A DNA stretch of 64,000 nucleotides from Mucilaginibacter achroorhodeus (GTDB lineage Bacteria; Bacteroidota; Bacteroidia; Sphingobacteriales; Sphingobacteriaceae): positions 868,001 to 932,000 of the forward strand of contig NZ_VOEI01000001.1 of NCBI RefSeq assembly GCF_007846095.1. The letters run 5' to 3'. Position 1 is the first letter of the stretch. The number at the start of each line of letters is the position of its first letter. Below, piece by piece: positions 1-8,019 of the stretch. The notes below the pieces were generated by a model. It searched no databases. It was not told the origin of the DNA and worked only from the letters and a program-made list of their open reading frames with translations. The translations under genes and the position numbers were made by a program.

Positions 1-2
1 TA

Positions 3-161
3 GCGGCAGTAATTACGGAGGCCATTATTTGCGTGATGGGTTATTACGAAACGGTTGCCTACCTTTGGCTTAATGCAATTGGCTGCATAGGAGTTATCAT
101 CATTGCTGTGATCATCAACATCGCTACTCCAGGCAACAAGTCTGATCTGATAAAAGCTTAA
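3..161 (+). CDS. C-terminal fragment of a sodium:solute symporter-like membrane protein (partial)
   Basis: The window opens inside a reading frame that ends with TAA at 159-161. The visible 52 residues contain a hydrophobic stretch (VAYLWLNAIGC followed by GVIIIAVIINI) and a short polar tail. This resembles the last membrane helix of Bacteroidota solute:sodium symporters, which often carry a tyrosine/tryptophan-rich turn before a final helix. The family assignment rests on this short piece only. The gene ends 57 bases before the CDF transporter gene on the same strand. It could be another multi-helix transporter. Confidence 0.55.
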   Translation, partial: AAVITEAIICVMGYYETVAYLWLNAIGCIGVIIIAVIINIATPGNKSDLIKA

Positions 162-218
162 ACTAATTTCTGAAACAGAAATGCCGTTTTAAACTTTTAG
201 TAGTTACACAACTGCTAA

Positions 219-1160
219 ATGGCTAAAAACAGAAAATCAATATATAGTGCGCTTATTGCCAACCTGCTTATTGCTGTAACCAAATTTATAGCCGGAGGGT
301 TCACCAGGAGTTCTTCGATGATATCAGAAGGTATCCATTCTTTAGTGGATACCGTAGACCAGGTTTTATTGCTCTACGGACTTAAGCGCAGTAAGAAAGA
401 ACCCGATGCCACCCACCCGTTTGGGTATGGTAAAGAACTTTATTTCTGGTCGTTCATTGTATCTATATTAATATTTGGCTTAGGCGGAGGCATTTCGATA
501 TATCAGGGCATTCAGCATATTATCCACCCAGAACCCGTAGAAAACCCGCTTTGGAATTATATTGTATTAGGCCTGTCGCTGATATTTGAGGGAAGCTCAT
601 TTATCATTGCGGCCAAGGAATTTAACCAGGTGCGCAACGGCCTTAGTTGGTGGAAAGCCATTGTTAAAAGCAAAGACCCAAGTAGTTTCCTGGTTTTGTT
701 TGAGGATGGCGCGGCGGTTTTAGGTTTGCTCATCGTATTTGTACTAATGGTAATAGGCCATAATTTTAACTTGCCTTATCTGGATGGCGTTGCATCAGTT
801 TTGGTAGGATTGTTACTGGTATTTACATCGGCGATATTGGCCCGAGAAAGCCGGAGCTTACTGATGGGTGAAGGCATTGCACCCGAAACACAACGTAAAA
901 TACGCACACTTGCTGAGCAGGACGAAGCTGTTATCAAAGTTGTAAATTTGCTATCGACATACCAGGCGCCTGATGACGTGATACTAATGCTGATCATCGA
1001 TTTTGAACCGGCTATTGACACGGAGGATATCACTGCATCAATAGAAAGGATCCGAAAAACTATTAAACAAGCTTACCCGTTGATAAAGCTTGTATTCATC
1101 CAGCCACAAACTTACAGCCTTTTGCCCGGCAGCTTTGTAAGCGAAATAAAAAAGCCCTGA
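219..1160 (+). CDS. Cation diffusion facilitator family transporter
   Basis: This 313-residue inner-membrane protein should export divalent metal ions (zinc, iron, manganese or similar) by proton antiport. The N-terminal half has the helices typical of the family. The metal-site motif HSLVD (His40, Asp44) is visible, followed by the loop HPFGYGKE (from His66) that is a hallmark of the family. A second membrane Asp lies in YLDGVAS near residue 190. The C-terminal 90 residues form the cytoplasmic domain. The metal cannot be named from sequence. The gene is convergent with the DUF2911 gene, and a terminator hairpin overlaps its stop. Confidence 0.9.
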   Translation: MAKNRKSIYSALIANLLIAVTKFIAGGFTRSSSMISEGIHSLVDTVDQVLLLYGLKRSKKEPDATHPFGYGKELYFWSFIVSILIFGLGGGISIYQGIQHIIHPEPVENPLWNYIVLGLSLIFEGSSFIIAAKEFNQVRNGLSWWKAIVKSKDPSSFLVLFEDGAAVLGLLIVFVLMVIGHNFNLPYLDGVASVLVGLLLVFTSAILARESRSLLMGEGIAPETQRKIRTLAEQDEAVIKVVNLLSTYQAPDDVILMLIIDFEPAIDTEDITASIERIRKTIKQAYPLIKLVFIQPQTYSLLPGSFVSEIKKP

Positions 1161-1183
1161 GATTTACCCAGAGCTTTCTATTA
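1149..1183 (+). terminator. Rho-independent terminator after the CDF transporter gene
   Basis: An imperfect stem pairs AAAGCCCTGAG (1151-1161) with CCCAGAGCTTT (1167-1177). A-rich sequence precedes it and a short pyrimidine-rich run follows. It overlaps the transporter stop codon and lies before the end of the convergent DUF2911 gene, so it may work in both directions. Confidence 0.55.
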
Positions 1184-1220
1184 TTTGCCGATTATCGGAG
1201 CACTACTGTTTGCATCACTA

Positions 1221-2078
1221 TTAATTTTTAGCCTGATCAATAACTGCTTCGTTCAATCTAACGTATTCATCATCGTTGCTTGCTTTTGCAAGTTTGATAC
1301 CTTCTTGCGCGGTTGCTATGGCAGCTGCCCTATCACCCATCTTTAGCTGTATACGAGCTTTCCATAATTTGAACCATGGTGCTTTTGGCTCAAGCTTCTC
1401 GGCTTCAATAGCCCATTGCATTGCTTTTTTTAGATCCTTATCGTTTTCGTAGTAATACTGTATCGCGTTGAAATAAGGGCGCTTCCTGATCTCGCCCTGC
1501 ATCAGTTTTTCGATGTTGGCAGTTATCTGGGCATCGTCATCAGTTTGCATACTGATAGGCACTGCGGTATGGTCCCAAATAATGTACATATCTGTACTTT
1601 TTGTGGTAGAGTTAGCAAAGGCGATGGTAAAGGTCTCGCGTTTCTCCTTTACATTGATAGGCTTAACCGTAAAACGCAGGTAATCATCAGCCTGTTTATA
1701 ATCGTAAGCACCCCACTGTTTTACCGTTTTATTAAGGATAATGGTCCACTTATCTTTTTCAGGTATACTAAACAAAGCATAGGTGCCTGCAGCCACTTTA
1801 TGGCCTTCTAACATCACATTTTCAGTAAAATTGATAGTTGTGGCGGCATTGGCACCTGTGCGCCAAACTTGTCCGTATGGGTTAATGCCACCAAATATTT
1901 TGCGGCCTTTTACATTTGGTCGCGAATAGGTTACTGTAATTTTCCCTAATCCAAAATCCTGTATAATGGTTTGAGTAGAACTTGCTTCCGGGATGCGCGG
2001 TTCCTGCTGTTGCGCAAATAAATTTAGGCTTGCACACGTTAAAAACGCAGCAAAAAGATATAGTTTGGCTTTTCTCAT
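1221..2078 (-). CDS. DUF2911 domain-containing secreted protein with TPR-like tail
   Basis: This 285-residue protein has a signal peptide (residues 1-22, ending ASLNLFAQ). A DUF2911 domain follows (about 30-170) with the family phrases GRKIFGG, YGQVWRTGAN and AGTYALFSIP. The last 90 residues are helical and look like tetratricopeptide repeats (AIEAEKLEPKAPWFKLWKA). The function of DUF2911 is unknown to me; the proteins are abundant in Bacteroidota and are expected in the periplasm. The gene stands alone between convergent and co-oriented neighbours. The ATG at 2078 is the only start that includes the whole signal peptide. Confidence 0.85.
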   Translation of the reverse strand: MRKAKLYLFAAFLTCASLNLFAQQQEPRIPEASSTQTIIQDFGLGKITVTYSRPNVKGRKIFGGINPYGQVWRTGANAATTINFTENVMLEGHKVAAGTYALFSIPEKDKWTIILNKTVKQWGAYDYKQADDYLRFTVKPINVKEKRETFTIAFANSTTKSTDMYIIWDHTAVPISMQTDDDAQITANIEKLMQGEIRKRPYFNAIQYYYENDKDLKKAMQWAIEAEKLEPKAPWFKLWKARIQLKMGDRAAAIATAQEGIKLAKASNDDEYVRLNEAVIDQAKN

Positions 2079-2157
2079 TATTGTATTTTACCACTAAGGT
2101 AATAATTGAAAGATGATTTTTTAATGAAAAGGTTTAATTGACAGTTATGAAAAAGGG

Positions 2158-2200
2158 CTAAAAAAATAAAAGCCCTCCAGACTTGCTCCGGAGGACTTTC
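2158..2200 (-). terminator. Terminator downstream of the ECF sigma/anti-sigma operon
   Basis: Read on the minus strand, an imperfect 13-base stem (AAAGTCCTCCGGA paired with TCTGGAGGGCTTT, 2168-2198) is followed by a run of mostly T. It is the only strong hairpin in the 316-base gap between the anti-sigma-like gene and the DUF2911 gene. I see no gene in that gap. Confidence 0.65.
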
Positions 2201-2394
2201 AACCTAAACCTTATCACAATTAACCGGTAAGTTTACCGGTATGCTTAGTATTTAACAAAGACTGTACCAAAGTTTAGCATTTGTATCCAAATGTGTCTTG
2301 TAGACACTAACAAGCACTTTCAGCTATTACGATTATAGCCACCTGGCGTAAGCTTTTAAGTAATATCAGAAATTTTGTACCCAAAGTGTGACAA

Positions 2395-2901
2395 TCATTG
2401 CGGTTTTGTCATATTGCGGCGTCGCAAATAGTAATCAATAAAGAACAATCCCATTACCATATCAAAAAACAAAAATCCCTTTCCTATCGGGCCGGTGAAT
2501 ATCCCGTTCAGCTTATTTGCATTTAACTGTACCGGCAGCTCAACTTGTTTAACCACAGATGCCCCTGATGACCAATTTACTGTGCCTAACGTATAGGCAA
2601 GCATCGCCACCACAGTTATAATAAAGAAAGCAGCTATCCCCCAGATTATGCGACCATCGATACGAGCCTTTAATGGCTGCATCGCTTTTTCGGTTCTTAT
2701 AGCCTCCATTACATTGTAAGTAAAAGCCATTGGCGGCTCGTCAACTTCTGCCAACATAAACTCGTTATTTAGCTGCAGCAATTCATCGTACTTTCTACGA
2801 TAGATTTCATCTGTCGCAATCAGTTTCTCAATGGCCTGCTGTTCTTGCGGCGGGCAGCTGCCATCAATATAGTTCCAAAGTTTTTCTTCAATGCTGTTCA
2901 T
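2395..2901 (-). CDS. Anti-sigma factor-like membrane protein
   Basis: This 168-residue protein is encoded directly after the ECF sigma factor, and the two reading frames overlap by 4 bases (2898-2901), so translation is probably coupled. The N-terminal 80 residues are soluble and helical (EEKLWNYIDGSCPPQEQQ), like the sigma-binding part of zinc-less anti-sigma factors. A membrane helix follows (about 89-108, IIWGIAAFFIITVVAMLAYT), and a second hydrophobic stretch lies near the C-terminus before YYLRRRN. I see no HxxxCxxC zinc motif. The anti-sigma role is inferred from position and topology. Confidence 0.7.
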   Translation of the reverse strand: MNSIEEKLWNYIDGSCPPQEQQAIEKLIATDEIYRRKYDELLQLNNEFMLAEVDEPPMAFTYNVMEAIRTEKAMQPLKARIDGRIIWGIAAFFIITVVAMLAYTLGTVNWSSGASVVKQVELPVQLNANKLNGIFTGPIGKGFLFFDMVMGLFFIDYYLRRRNMTKPQ

Positions 2902-3479
2902 ATCAGTTCTTTAACTTCGTGTTTTAAATTGCGCTCCAGCTTTTCTTTCAAACGCTGGCGCGCCCTAAAAAGTTTAACCTTCACGGTGTTCGCCTCAATA
3001 CCCATCACCTGTGCAATCTCATCAAGCGATTGTTCGCCCTTGTAAAACATGGTGATTATTGCTGCATCATCGGGCAGTAATTGCTCAATAGCCTGGTTCA
3101 AATAAAAAGACCGCGACCTGTTTTCCGCGTTATTCTCATCAAAGCCGCCTGGCTTATTCTCTAATTGTAAAAACGTTTGCTCATCATCAATTGAAGACGT
3201 GTCCACCCGTTTCTTTCGTAGAAAGGTCATAGCAGTGGTATAAACAATGGTGTACAACCACGTGCTAAATTTAGATTGCTGCTGAAATGAATTTAACGAC
3301 CGATATGCTTTAACAAAACAATCCTGCGCCACTTCTTCTGCATCTTCGCGGCTTTTTGTAAAACGCAAGGCAAGCGTAAATACAAACCGTTGGTGGCGCT
3401 TAACCAGATCAGCATAGGCCGATTGGTTGCCATTGATAGTTTGTTGTATCAGTTCTATATCAGAAAGCTTGCTTTGCAT
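2898..3479 (-). CDS. RNA polymerase ECF-type sigma factor
   Basis: This 193-residue sigma-70 family protein has region 2 (LVKRHQRFVFTLALRFTKSREDAEEVAQDCFVKAYRSL, about 24-62) and region 4 (SLDEIAQVMGIEANTVKVKLFRARQRLKEKL, about 152-182). It lacks regions 1 and 3, as ECF factors do. The next gene encodes its probable anti-sigma factor. Upstream on its own strand lies TGTAACCTG, 15 bases, GTCA (3520 to 3493). The same motif precedes the divergent DUF6249 gene, which suggests the factor transcribes its own operon and that gene. The ATG at 3479 lies about 14 bases beyond the -10 part, so the leader is very short. Confidence 0.92.
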   Translation of the reverse strand: MQSKLSDIELIQQTINGNQSAYADLVKRHQRFVFTLALRFTKSREDAEEVAQDCFVKAYRSLNSFQQQSKFSTWLYTIVYTTAMTFLRKKRVDTSSIDDEQTFLQLENKPGGFDENNAENRSRSFYLNQAIEQLLPDDAAIITMFYKGEQSLDEIAQVMGIEANTVKVKLFRARQRLKEKLERNLKHEVKELI

Positions 3480-3492
3480 ATTACACCATCTC

Positions 3493-3520
3493 TGACTACA
3501 CTTTTCTGGACCAGGTTACA
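3493..3520 (-). promoter_or_regulatory. Putative ECF-dependent promoter of the sigma/anti-sigma operon
   Basis: On the minus strand TGTAACCTG (3520-3512) is followed after exactly 15 bases by GTCA (3496-3493). A -35 core GTAACC and a -10 core containing GTC are typical of ECF promoters. The same two blocks at the same spacing occur on the plus strand at 3720-3747. The rest of the 329-base region between the two genes is AT-rich and holds no gene that I can see. Confidence 0.65.
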
Positions 3521-3719
3521 CGCTAATTTACTTTATTAATAAAACAGTATCACATAATAATGAGCAAAGCATAAGGTAGCGCGATTGCTTATCTTTTGGC
3601 CATATTGCAAGAGCTTCTGATATTGTATTGTTTATAAACTCTTCTTGGCTTATTCACCACCCGTCACTTACTGCTAAGAAAACACATAAAGATTCTTCCG
3701 AAAATATTTTTATGCCGGG

Positions 3720-3747
3720 TGTAACCTGCTTAAAAATTATGTGGTCA
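3720..3747 (+). promoter_or_regulatory. Putative ECF-dependent promoter of the DUF6249 gene
   Basis: TGTAACCTG (3720-3728) is followed after 15 bases by GTCA (3744-3747), identical in blocks and spacing to the minus-strand copy in front of the sigma gene. The predicted transcript would start near 3754, leaving a leader of about 55 bases that contains the palindrome at 3758-3776. Confidence 0.65.
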
Positions 3748-3757
3748 TAGCATACAA

Positions 3758-3776
3758 ATACACCACGGTGGTGTAT
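3758..3776. promoter_or_regulatory. Perfect 9-1-9 palindrome (operator or leader hairpin)
   Basis: ATACACCAC, a central G, then GTGGTGTAT form a perfect dyad just downstream of the predicted ECF transcription start and 32 bases before the ATG at 3809. It could be the binding site of a dimeric repressor or a stem-loop at the 5' end of the mRNA. Confidence 0.5.
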
Positions 3777-3808
3777 CACATTACAGAAATAACTTAAAAA
3801 TTAATATT

Positions 3809-4165
3809 ATGCCTGGAGAATTATTAATACCGATCTTAGTGCCGCTGGGCCTGTTTGCCATGATTTTTGGAATTGTATACATCAAAAACCGTGAACGCAT
3901 GGCGATGATTGAGCGTGGCATGGACCCACGCAGTTACAAACCGCAACCAGCCCCATGGCAGAACCTTAAATGGGGATTATTACTAATAGGTGCAGGTTTA
4001 GGGTTGTTTATAGCTTATTTGTTAGATTACACAGCATTTAAAGCAACCAGAGATGAGAACGAAGCCATTTATTTTGGCTTGATTGCCATTTTCGGAGGTT
4101 TTGGCTTAGTGCTCTCTTATGTTATCGAGAAAAAAGAGCTTTATAACAACCGGGACAAAGAGTAA
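3809..4165 (+). CDS. DUF6249-type small membrane protein
   Basis: This 118-residue protein has an N-terminal membrane helix (ILVPLGLFAMIFGIVYI, about 8-24), a charged loop with ERMAMIERGMDP, and two further hydrophobic segments (about 50-67 and 84-102) before a charged C-terminus. The phrase RERMAMIERGMDP is typical of the DUF6249 family seen next to or under control of sigma factors in Bacteroidota; its function is not known. It faces the sigma/anti-sigma pair and shares that operon's promoter signature, so it is a likely target of the sigma factor. Confidence 0.75.
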   Translation: MPGELLIPILVPLGLFAMIFGIVYIKNRERMAMIERGMDPRSYKPQPAPWQNLKWGLLLIGAGLGLFIAYLLDYTAFKATRDENEAIYFGLIAIFGGFGLVLSYVIEKKELYNNRDKE

Positions 4166-4181
4166 AAGGCTTTAAACAAAT

Positions 4182-4210
4182 AAAAAAGCGCCTTATCGGC
4201 GCTTTTTTTA
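4182..4210. terminator. Bidirectional terminator between DUF6249 and DinB genes
   Basis: AAAAAAGCGCC (4182-4192) pairs perfectly with GGCGCTTTTTT (4198-4208) around a 5-base loop. T runs lie on both sides, so it can stop transcription from either strand. It touches the stop codon of the minus-strand DinB gene. Confidence 0.85.
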
Positions 4211-4723
4211 TTGCAGGTATTTTTCCTGTATTAAATTAAGATGATAAAGCTCGTGACCGGCGGTCATGTAAACAAGCGCAGCAACTTTCACAAGCGCACC
4301 GCTGGCCACTCCTGATCTGCCTAATTGCTCTTCACTAAAAGAGCGGTAAAGATATAAAGTAGCCTCACGAACAGCTTTAAATTCCTTAGCCAGGTCTACT
4401 ATCGTGCGGCTATTGAAATCCGTACTGGCAACATAAGTTTCCTGGTCAAATCCCGGCAGGGAGATATCTTCCCGTGAAAATACAAATGCCCTGAAAGAGA
4501 ATACACGCTCCGTATCTATCATATGGCCGAGCACTTCTTTTAAAGTCCATTTACCCTCTGCGTAAGCAAACATAGCCTGTTCTTCAGAAAGGCCGCTGAA
4601 AAGGCTGTATGATGCCTGTTGATTTTCCGCAAGTAGGGCCAGCACATCCGTTCCTTCCGGAACAAGGATTACATAGTTGGCCGCATATGGCGCGTAGTCA
4701 TCAGAGTTTGGCCTCTTTATCAT
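4208..4723 (-). CDS. DinB family protein
   Basis: This 171-residue protein is predicted to be a four-helix-bundle of the DinB/YfiT superfamily. The three metal-binding histidines of the family are visible in LGHMIDTERVF (near residue 66) and in AGHELYHLNLI (near 155-159). Members include metal-dependent thiol transferases and many uncharacterised stress proteins, so the substrate cannot be given. Its start overlaps the end of the histidine kinase gene by 23 bases, so the two are likely co-transcribed. Confidence 0.85.
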   Translation of the reverse strand: MIKRPNSDDYAPYAANYVILVPEGTDVLALLAENQQASYSLFSGLSEEQAMFAYAEGKWTLKEVLGHMIDTERVFSFRAFVFSREDISLPGFDQETYVASTDFNSRTIVDLAKEFKAVREATLYLYRSFSEEQLGRSGVASGALVKVAALVYMTAGHELYHLNLIQEKYLQ

Positions 4724-5921
4724 ATTTCATGGTTTTTAGTACTATCCTGAAAGTTGTTCCCTTGCCCACTTCAGACTCTTTCACAAATATTTGCCCGTTG
4801 TGGTAATTTTGTATGATCCGTTTGGTTAGTGACAAACCAAGCCCCCACCCCCGTTTACGTGTAGTATAACCCGGCTGGAAAACGGTATCAAATTTTGACC
4901 GCGGTATACCTTTTCCACTGTCGCTTATATCGATAAAAATTAATTTCTTTTGCTTATTTCCCGTGATCTGCACGCGAATAGTGCCTGGCCCCTCAATGGC
5001 ATTTACGGCATTTTTTAGCAGGTTCTCTAACACCCAATCAAATAACGGTATGTTTAAACCGGCTATTAACCTGCGGTTACCCGTCATTTCAAAAGTGATA
5101 CGGGAACTTACTCTCACTTTAAAATAATCAACAAACTCTTTAACAACCGCATAAACCGAATGCTCCTCTAATTGTGGTTTTGAGCCTATCTTAGAAAAAC
5201 GATCGGCAACTATCTCCAGCCGCTTCACATCGTTTTCCATCTCTGCCATCAGCGGGTCGGTCTCCGCATTAAATTTCTCTTTGATCAACTCTATCCAGGC
5301 CATCAGCGAAGATATTGGCGTGCCTAACTGGTGCGCCGTTTCTTTCGCAAGCCCTACCCAAACCTGATTCTGCTCCGACTTTCTTGAAGAACTGAATGCC
5401 GTATAGGCCACTAACAAGAATATAGCAATAACAGATAACTGTATATAGGGGAAGATCTTTAACTGGGTTAATAATGCCGAGTCTTTGTAATAAACGAGGT
5501 ATGGCTCGTTCAGCATGGTTATTTTGAACGGCTCATGCTGGCTTTTCATATACTCCAGCTCATCCTTAAAATATTGCGGGTCATACCATTTGTGCGCAAG
5601 TTTTGCCTCTTGCGCATCCATTTTAATATAGGTTTTGGTTGAGTCTAAACCGCGCACGAATTTGATACCGCCCTTGGTATCTGTTACAATTGCTGGTACT
5701 ACAAGGCTATCCCGCACAGCCAAAACGTACGTTAAGAAGTCGTTATCATAAGTATTGGCGAGCTGTTTCATACTTAACGCCCATACCTGTGCACGGGTAC
5801 GCTCGCTTTGAGAGATCTTTTTTACCAGATAACTGGTATAAAACACCGAGCCGCTGGCAATAACTACGGCAAAGGCAAGCAAAAAATATTTCCAGCGGCG
5901 TTTCTGTTCGTACGGGTTCAT
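4701..5921 (-). CDS. Sensor histidine kinase
   Basis: This 406-residue membrane kinase has two membrane helices (about 11-33 and 156-177) enclosing a periplasmic sensor of about 120 residues. The phosphoacceptor is His197 in ETAHQLGTPISS. The ATP-binding domain follows with an N box (LLKNAVNAIEG) and glycine-rich boxes (DSGKGIP and RGWGLGLSLTKRI). The HQLGTP form of the H box is common in Bacteroidota kinases. No response regulator is encoded beside it; the co-transcribed neighbour is a DinB protein. The signal it senses is unknown. Confidence 0.92.
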   Translation of the reverse strand: MNPYEQKRRWKYFLLAFAVVIASGSVFYTSYLVKKISQSERTRAQVWALSMKQLANTYDNDFLTYVLAVRDSLVVPAIVTDTKGGIKFVRGLDSTKTYIKMDAQEAKLAHKWYDPQYFKDELEYMKSQHEPFKITMLNEPYLVYYKDSALLTQLKIFPYIQLSVIAIFLLVAYTAFSSSRKSEQNQVWVGLAKETAHQLGTPISSLMAWIELIKEKFNAETDPLMAEMENDVKRLEIVADRFSKIGSKPQLEEHSVYAVVKEFVDYFKVRVSSRITFEMTGNRRLIAGLNIPLFDWVLENLLKNAVNAIEGPGTIRVQITGNKQKKLIFIDISDSGKGIPRSKFDTVFQPGYTTRKRGWGLGLSLTKRIIQNYHNGQIFVKESEVGKGTTFRIVLKTMKYDKEAKL

Positions 5922-5964
5922 AGAAAAGGTAAATAACGCATTTTTTTGAACGGGGCGAAAATCT

Positions 5965-7164
5965 TTAACGTTTTAAGCCGGCCTCAACGCGTTCAATAAC
6001 ATCAGACAATTCTTCGGCACGTTTGTTCCAGGTGTTGCCTTCGGCAGTTTTTAAACGAGCGGTGCGCTTTTCAGCATTGTCATTGCCAATTTCGGCCAGT
6101 AAGGCTTCTAAAAAATCCTGCTTATCATCGGTAATCTTAACCAGGCTGGCAAAATCGCTTATGTCGCCAAAATTGGTGCTCACTACAGGCAACCCTGCTG
6201 CCAAATATTCGTTTATCTTCATGGGATAAATGCCCTTAGTAAGATCATCCTTCACAAATGGAATAATGCCTGCGCTAAAGGTTTGCAGGTAGGCAGGTAA
6301 TTCCTCGGGCCGTTTGGCACCCTCTATTTTAACGTTGGGATATTTTTTTAAGATGTTAACCCCGCGCTCGCTCAAAATCCGGCCAACAAATACAAATTCT
6401 GCATCGGGCATGTTGGTGAACAAATGTTCTAATATATCATAGTTGCTTCGGTCGTCAACAGTGCCAACATAACCTATCACCGTTTTTGAGCGGTTTGGCT
6501 CTGCTGTAAAACCCTTCTTGAACAGATCAACCTTTACGGCATTTTTCACTATAAAGCACTGTTTGGCAAAGTCTTTTTTGCTTTCGTAAAGCCCTTGCGA
6601 TGTTACAATTACCGCATCAGCCATTTTCATGAATATGGCTTCAAGGCGCAAACCATGCCGGCTTAACCAGGAGTGCGCACCCTTGATCTCGTCATAGCAA
6701 TGGTATATGAGCGACTTCTCTTTGAACTTTCTCCCTGTCATGGCACCCATGCCCGGGTTAAATGAAGTGAAGTTAATCAGATCATCCTGCATCTCCAATT
6801 TTTTCAGCGCCTTTCTAACGGTTCGTTTTAGCAACCAACCATTGAATTTTAGCAACTGACGGTACAAAGGTCCGTCAGACAGAAAACTTACAGGAAAAAC
6901 CAGCGGCGGGAATAGTACGTGCACCGTACCATCTCCTTCTGTTTGTACTGTGCGTATGCGGCTTTTTAAGCCCAACACCTGTTTAAAGTCTATCTTATCT
7001 TTGTTGTTTACACCCATCAGGGCATCCTTGTAAGTGTAGGCATTCTCTACAAACAACACCTTGTTGTTAACTGATAACACTTTCATTAATTCTACAACTG
7101 CCTTAATATAGTTGCCATTCCACTCGGTACCACTAATGCAAAGTATATTTCGGTTGTTAAGCAT
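5965..7164 (-). CDS. Glycosyltransferase (GT-B fold, GT4-like)
   Basis: This 399-residue protein should transfer a sugar from a nucleotide-sugar donor. The C-terminal half has the donor-binding domain of GT-B enzymes: IGYVGTVDDRSNYD (about 228-241), VFVGR, EELPAYLQTFSAGIIPF, and KINEYLAAGLPVVST (about 317-331), the last with the conserved Glu. The N-terminal half is less typical. It is transcribed away from the methyltransferase gene at 7315; both fit polysaccharide or glycolipid work. Acceptor and sugar are unknown. Confidence 0.85.
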   Translation of the reverse strand: MLNNRNILCISGTEWNGNYIKAVVELMKVLSVNNKVLFVENAYTYKDALMGVNNKDKIDFKQVLGLKSRIRTVQTEGDGTVHVLFPPLVFPVSFLSDGPLYRQLLKFNGWLLKRTVRKALKKLEMQDDLINFTSFNPGMGAMTGRKFKEKSLIYHCYDEIKGAHSWLSRHGLRLEAIFMKMADAVIVTSQGLYESKKDFAKQCFIVKNAVKVDLFKKGFTAEPNRSKTVIGYVGTVDDRSNYDILEHLFTNMPDAEFVFVGRILSERGVNILKKYPNVKIEGAKRPEELPAYLQTFSAGIIPFVKDDLTKGIYPMKINEYLAAGLPVVSTNFGDISDFASLVKITDDKQDFLEALLAEIGNDNAEKRTARLKTAEGNTWNKRAEELSDVIERVEAGLKR

Positions 7165-7277
7165 GGGGTGTAATAAATTTTTACTTTATACGGCTAAGTG
7201 TTATATATGGATGTGTCTTATGTAACTTAAAGTGATAAATACACGTTTAAACAATAGGCTTGTTAGTTAAATTGGAT

Positions 7278-7285
7278 TACCTTTA
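7278..7285 (+). promoter_or_regulatory. Putative -7 element for the methyltransferase gene
   Basis: TACCTTTA matches the Bacteroidota -7 consensus TAnnTTTG except for its last base. It lies 29 bases before the ATG at 7315 in the divergent gap. Confidence 0.4.
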
Positions 7286-7314
7286 AACCCGTAAACACCG
7301 CCACAAGATAACAA

Positions 7315-7962
7315 ATGTCTGATAACAAACTTTACGTGCATTACGGCTGCGGCCAAACCGCACCTGCCGAATGGAAAAACTTTGATGTATCGCCTACCCT
7401 GGTAATTCAAAACACACCCGTTTTAGGATTTTTATTAAAGAAGAGCCTGGGCCAGGTGTTTGATAAAAACGTAAAGTATGGTGATATCACTAAAGGTTTG
7501 CCGGGCATTAAGGACGGTACAGCTGATGGCGTATACTGTTCGCATGTGCTTGAGCACATGTCTTTAGAACATTTCAGGATAGCGCTGCGCAACACCTACA
7601 AAATGCTGAAGCCCGGCGGGATATTCCGCATAATTATGCCGGATCTGGAAGTTTTGGTGCGGGATTACATCACTGACAAAGACGTTAAGCATGATCCTGA
7701 AGCATCTATTCGCCTGATAAAAAGGATGATGATGGGCGTAGAGGTACGCCCGCGCAATTTTAAGGCAGTTGCTAAACACCTGTTCGGCTACCTGGAGCAC
7801 CTTTGGCTTTGGGATTGGGAATCGACCGAAAAAGAATTGCGCGACGCCGGTTTTCAGAACATTCGCCGTTGTGAATTTAATGATTCTGCAGACCCGATGT
7901 TTAAGCTGGTTGAAAACCCTAAACGCTGGGAACTGGTAGTAAAATTTGAGTGTATAAAATAA
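7315..7962 (+). CDS. Class I SAM-dependent methyltransferase
   Basis: This 215-residue protein is of the COG4627/Methyltransf_11 type. It starts with VHYGCGQTAPAEWKNFDVSP, a glycine motif plus acidic residue in place of the classical GxGxG loop. It continues with DGVYCSHVLEHM (about 68-79), the motif II/III region, and MLKPGGIFRIIMPDLEVLV (about 98-116). Relatives are often encoded among surface-polysaccharide genes, and a glycosyltransferase lies next door in the opposite orientation. The substrate is unknown. Confidence 0.85.
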   Translation: MSDNKLYVHYGCGQTAPAEWKNFDVSPTLVIQNTPVLGFLLKKSLGQVFDKNVKYGDITKGLPGIKDGTADGVYCSHVLEHMSLEHFRIALRNTYKMLKPGGIFRIIMPDLEVLVRDYITDKDVKHDPEASIRLIKRMMMGVEVRPRNFKAVAKHLFGYLEHLWLWDWESTEKELRDAGFQNIRRCEFNDSADPMFKLVENPKRWELVVKFECIK

Positions 7963-8019
7963 TTAATTCGTTAATATTGTCGCACAGCTGATGCCTCCAG
8001 CATCTTTTGTGTTAATATT

